From the NCBI GenBank assembly GCA_900554535.1, contig USIA01000056.1, positions 1 to 9,909 of the forward strand: a stretch of 9,909 nucleotides of DNA, given 5' to 3'. This document shows positions 8,266 to 9,909 of this stretch, piece after piece. Each line of letters starts with the position of its first letter. Within the stretch, counting starts at the first letter, position 1. The notes under the pieces were generated by a model. It was not told the origin of the DNA. It saw only the letters and a program-made list of their open reading frames with translations, and made no database searches. Made by a program: the position numbers and the translations under genes. Origin of the DNA: an uncultured Oscillospiraceae bacterium. GTDB taxonomy: Bacteria; Bacillota; Clostridia; Oscillospirales; Acutalibacteraceae.

Positions 8266-9342
8266 TCAGAGCTCGATAAGCTCTTTCCTGGCATTGGTTA
8301 AAACTTCGTTCCCAGTCTCGGTAATCAACAACTGGTCTTCAATGCGAACCCCACCCCAGCCGGGGATATAGAGGCCCGGCTCAATGGTAAGCACCGTGCC
8401 GGGCACCAGCTTATCCGTGCCGCGCGGCCCCATAAAAGGGACCTCATGCACAAACAACCCTACCCCATGGCCGATTCCAGTGTAATGATACGGCAGATAC
8501 GGCGTTTCCTGGATTGGTTTTACAGAGGCCTCGTAGACCTCCACACCGGATGCACCCGGCTGCATCTTTTCGATAGCGCCAGCCTGCATCTGTGCAACCA
8601 GATTATAGACCTCATGCTGCTTCTTTGAAGCTTTCCCCACCACCACCGTGCGGGTCATGTCGGACAGATAGCCATGATACTGGCACCCGTAATCCATCAG
8701 CACCAGATCTCCGTACTCTACCGCTTTTGCGGAAGGGATGCCATGCAGCAAAGACGTGCGCGCGCCGGAGATCAGAATATTTCCATAGGGCTGTGTGTCC
8801 GCTCCTTCCATGACCATATAATGCGACAGACGGGAAGCCAGCTCCTTCTCGGTGATCCCCACTCGGATGTCCGGCAGAATTTTTTCGAATGCACGCGCGG
8901 CAATCTCGCACGCCGCCCGCAGGCAAAAAATTTCTTCCTCCGTTTTCAACCGGCGTAAAGCCTCGATAATGCCGCTGACGGGCACCAACTCCGTACCCGC
9001 CTTTTCCCGCAAGTCTGCATAGGCTTCATAGGTGACCTCCGGCGCCTCAAAGGCGAGCGCCTTCAGTCCGTTTTCCTGAACAATCGCCCCCAGGGCATCC
9101 CCCATTGTGCAGCCGGGCTTGCGCCAATTGACGACTTCCCAACCTGGGCACTCCAGCGCCGCCTGTTCCGTATAGCGGGGGTCTGTCAAAAAATACGCCT
9201 TCGCCGCCGTCACCAGAAGGCTGGAATCATCGCCTGTGTATCCACTGACATACCGCACATTTTCATGGTTGCTGATGTAAAAAGCATCCACATGCTTTTC
9301 CGCCATCACCGTCCGAAGACGTTCCAGGTTTCTGTTTTCCAA
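8266..9342 (-). CDS. M24 family Xaa-Pro aminopeptidase (PepP/YqhT-like), first gene of operon
   Basis: This is a cytosolic dinuclear metallopeptidase expected to remove the N-terminal residue from Xaa-Pro peptides. With the start chosen here it has 358 residues: a creatinase N-domain (about 3-125, with SNHENVRYVSGYTGDDSSLLV and LTDPRYTEQA, typical of small PepP proteins) and an M24 catalytic domain (about 130-350). Metal ligands are Asp217 (LMDYG), Asp228 (SDMTRT), His292 (GIGHGVGLFVHE), Glu321 (TIEPGLY) and Glu335 (VRIED), with substrate histidines at 200 (LLHG) and 299. The start is TTG at 9340-9342, preceded by GGGGTGATC. The TTG at 9361-9363, seven codons upstream, lies in the terminator U-tract and has no ribosome binding site. 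The chosen start gives the common family opening, a few residues before LERLR. It is the promoter-proximal gene of the operon, downstream of a possible attenuator. Exact substrate preference is inferred from the family. Confidence 0.93.
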   Translation of the reverse strand: MENRNLERLRTVMAEKHVDAFYISNHENVRYVSGYTGDDSSLLVTAAKAYFLTDPRYTEQAALECPGWEVVNWRKPGCTMGDALGAIVQENGLKALAFEAPEVTYEAYADLREKAGTELVPVSGIIEALRRLKTEEEIFCLRAACEIAARAFEKILPDIRVGITEKELASRLSHYMVMEGADTQPYGNILISGARTSLLHGIPSAKAVEYGDLVLMDYGCQYHGYLSDMTRTVVVGKASKKQHEVYNLVAQMQAGAIEKMQPGASGVEVYEASVKPIQETPYLPYHYTGIGHGVGLFVHEVPFMGPRGTDKLVPGTVLTIEPGLYIPGWGGVRIEDQLLITETGNEVLTNARKELIEL

Positions 9343-9344
9343 GC

Positions 9345-9353
9345 GATCACCCC
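9345..9353 (-). promoter_or_regulatory. Ribosome binding site deciding the TTG start of the first peptidase
   Basis: GGGGTGATC lies two bases before the TTG. It matches the extended anti-Shine-Dalgarno complement (GGAGGTGATC) at most positions and puts the purine core seven bases from the start codon. No ATG lies near by in frame, so this match is the main support for TTG initiation at 9342. Confidence 0.75.
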
Positions 9354-9361
9354 ATGTTTCC

Positions 9362-9408
9362 AAAAAATAAATAAAAGAAGGTGCCGCCCCGACTGGGACA
9401 GCACCTTC
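9362..9408 (-). terminator. Strong intrinsic terminator in the operon leader (candidate attenuator)
   Basis: On the minus strand GAAGGTGC-TGTCCC, loop AGTC, GGGGCG-GCACCTTC folds into an uninterrupted 14-bp stem (9401-9408 with 9377-9384, and 9395-9400 with 9385-9390, two pairs being G-U). A tetraloop caps it, and TTTTATTTATTTTTTG follows immediately. It lies about 70 bases after the predicted transcription start and about 20 bases before the ribosome binding site of the first operon gene. It may therefore be an attenuator, or it may also stop read-through from proC. On the plus strand the stem is followed by GCTTTTT, so it could act in both directions. Confidence 0.9.
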
Positions 9409-9424
9409 GCTTTTTCATTCATTT

Positions 9425-9470
9425 CAGATGCGTTTTTCATTTCCGGTTCATGTACCGTCTATTGCATCTG
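9425..9470 (-). ncRNA. Small two-stem leader structure of unknown class
   Basis: In the predicted 5' leader, minus-strand CAGATGC (9470-9464) pairs perfectly with GCATCTG (9431-9425). Inside it CGGT (9457-9454) can pair with ACCG (9447-9444) across a six-base ACATGA loop. The unit spans about 46 nt and ends 16 nt before the terminator stem, the usual position of an aptamer or regulatory-protein site. I do not recognise a known riboswitch consensus, and a 7-bp stem in AT-rich sequence can occur by chance. Confidence 0.35.
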
Positions 9471-9484
9471 TTTTGCTTGAAAAA

Positions 9485-9513
9485 ATATTACCATGTGAAA
9501 TTCGTTTTGTCAA
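9485..9513 (-). promoter_or_regulatory. Sigma-A type promoter of the peptidase-opp operon
   Basis: Minus-strand TTGACA (9513-9508) and TAATAT (9490-9485) are separated by exactly 17 bases, and the -10 is preceded by TGG, making an extended -10. The -35 is a perfect consensus match and the -10 differs at one base. Predicted transcription start is about 9478, giving a leader of roughly 135 nt before the TTG start. No other promoter of comparable quality was seen on the minus strand between proC and the first peptidase gene. Confidence 0.88.
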
Positions 9514-9570
9514 CATGAAATTACATCTTTTGTAGACCTTTTTCATATTAAACGTTAGACATGTAAAATT
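9491..9570 (-). repeat. Three CATG-AAATT boxes around the promoter (possible operator sites)
   Basis: Read on the plus strand, similar words occur three times: CCATGTGAAATT (9491-9502, inside the -10/-35 spacer), AACATGAAATT (9512-9522, overlapping the -35) and ACATGTAAAATT (9559-9570, upstream). The first two are spaced about two helical turns apart. The middle copy also sits in a near-palindrome, ATGAAATTACAT (9515-9526, 10 of 12 positions symmetric). This is the arrangement expected for a repressor controlling a strong promoter, but the region is AT-rich and the regulator is unknown. Confidence 0.4.
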
Positions 9571-9598
9571 CTTTTTGCATTTACACAAATCTGCTCTG

Positions 9599-9909
9599 TT
9601 ATACAGACCGCGCTTTTTCCGCGCATGCCATCATAGCTTCGATCACGCTGCTGCGGAAGCCTTTCTCCTCCAGCACGCGCACCGCTTCAATCGTGGTGCC
9701 CGCAGGAGAGCAGACCATGTCCTTGAGCTCGCCGGGATGTTTTCCGGTTTCCAGCACCATTTTGGCGCTGCCCAGCACAGCCTGCGCCGCAAAGGTATAG
9801 GCCTGCGCGCGCGGCATGCCCTCGGCCACAGCCGCATCCGCCATGGCTTCAATGAACAGAAACACATAGGCCGGCGGACCTGCCCCGGCCGCCCCCACCT
9901 CGCGGAGAT
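9599..9909 (-). CDS. proC: Pyrroline-5-carboxylate reductase, C-terminal part (N-terminus outside window)
   Basis: ProC reduces pyrroline-5-carboxylate to L-proline with NAD(P)H, the last step of proline synthesis, in the cytosol. About 103 C-terminal codons are visible, out of a usual length near 270. They cover the helical dimerisation domain: AYVFLFIEAMADAAV, then LGSAKMVLETGKHPGELKDMV, then the family signature SPAGTTIEAVRVLEEKGFRSSVIEA. The NAD(P)-binding Rossmann domain lies beyond the right edge. The usual SGSGPAY segment reads AGAGPPAY here, with an extra proline, close to the window edge. The frame stays open to the edge. The gene ends in TAA at 9599-9601. It is followed by about 85 bases before the operon promoter, with no strong terminator directly behind it. 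Transcripts may run into the hairpin at 9377-9408. Confidence 0.93.
   Translation of the reverse strand, partial: LREVGAAGAGPPAYVFLFIEAMADAAVAEGMPRAQAYTFAAQAVLGSAKMVLETGKHPGELKDMVCSPAGTTIEAVRVLEEKGFRSSVIEAMMACAEKARSV

Noticed and set aside
7511..8371. 286-codon open frame on the plus strand opposite OppA
   Set aside because: It is antisense to a well-supported lipoprotein gene and has no recognisable motif. Long antisense frames are common at this base composition.
9306..9440. 44-codon leader open reading frame on the minus strand overlapping the terminator and the start of the first peptidase
   Set aside because: Translation across the stem could in principle relieve termination. However, the ATG has only a weak, too-close GGAA upstream and there is no run of proline or other regulatory codons, so it is probably chance.
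9343..9598. T-box riboswitch for the peptidase-opp operon
   Set aside because: The GC-rich stem next to a U-tract is suggestive, but I see no T-box core (TGGNACCGCG-like) sequence, and the leader after the predicted start is too short for the usual specifier stem.

Overview
The window most likely comes from an anaerobic Firmicute of the Clostridia. The evidence is moderate GC content, AGGAGG-type ribosome binding sites before almost every gene, a lipoprotein-type peptide-binding protein, an AT-rich sigma-A style promoter and protein sequences of Clostridia/Oscillospiraceae flavour. This is inferred from sequence style; I cannot name a species.

Layout. Bases 1-1265 (+) hold the C-terminal two thirds of a GH127 beta-L-arabinofuranosidase. 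The gene enters from outside the window and its reading frame breaks near base 225. Everything else lies on the minus strand and converges on it. From the right edge: the C-terminal half of proC (9599-9909); a 256-base regulatory gap with a near-perfect promoter, repeated boxes and a strong hairpin-plus-U-tract; then a tightly packed seven-gene operon. In transcription order the operon is an M24 Xaa-Pro-type aminopeptidase (9342-8266), oligopeptide-binding lipoprotein OppA (8200-6542), permeases OppB (6502-5570) and OppC (5566-4619), ATPases OppD (4604-3573) and OppF (3566-2592), and a second, divergent M24 peptidase (2573-1488). A long GC-rich hairpin with a U-run (1462-1409) ends it. Intergenic gaps are 65, 39, 3, 14, 6 and 18 bases, with no internal terminator seen.

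How it works together. The lipoprotein captures peptides outside the cell, OppBC carries them across the membrane, OppDF powers import, and two cytosolic metallopeptidases of the prolidase/aminopeptidase P family can cleave them, especially at Xaa-Pro bonds. With proC upstream and a GH127 enzyme downstream (a family that removes arabinose from hydroxyproline-rich plant glycoproteins), a proline/hydroxyproline-rich peptide diet is an attractive but unproven reading.

The most interesting non-coding signal is in the operon leader. A TTGACA-N17-TAATAT promoter with an extended -10 is followed, before the first start codon, by a small two-stem structure and a perfect 14-bp terminator hairpin. That is the geometry of transcription attenuation. 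I do not recognise the leader as a known riboswitch class, and I could not find a clear antiterminator by eye.
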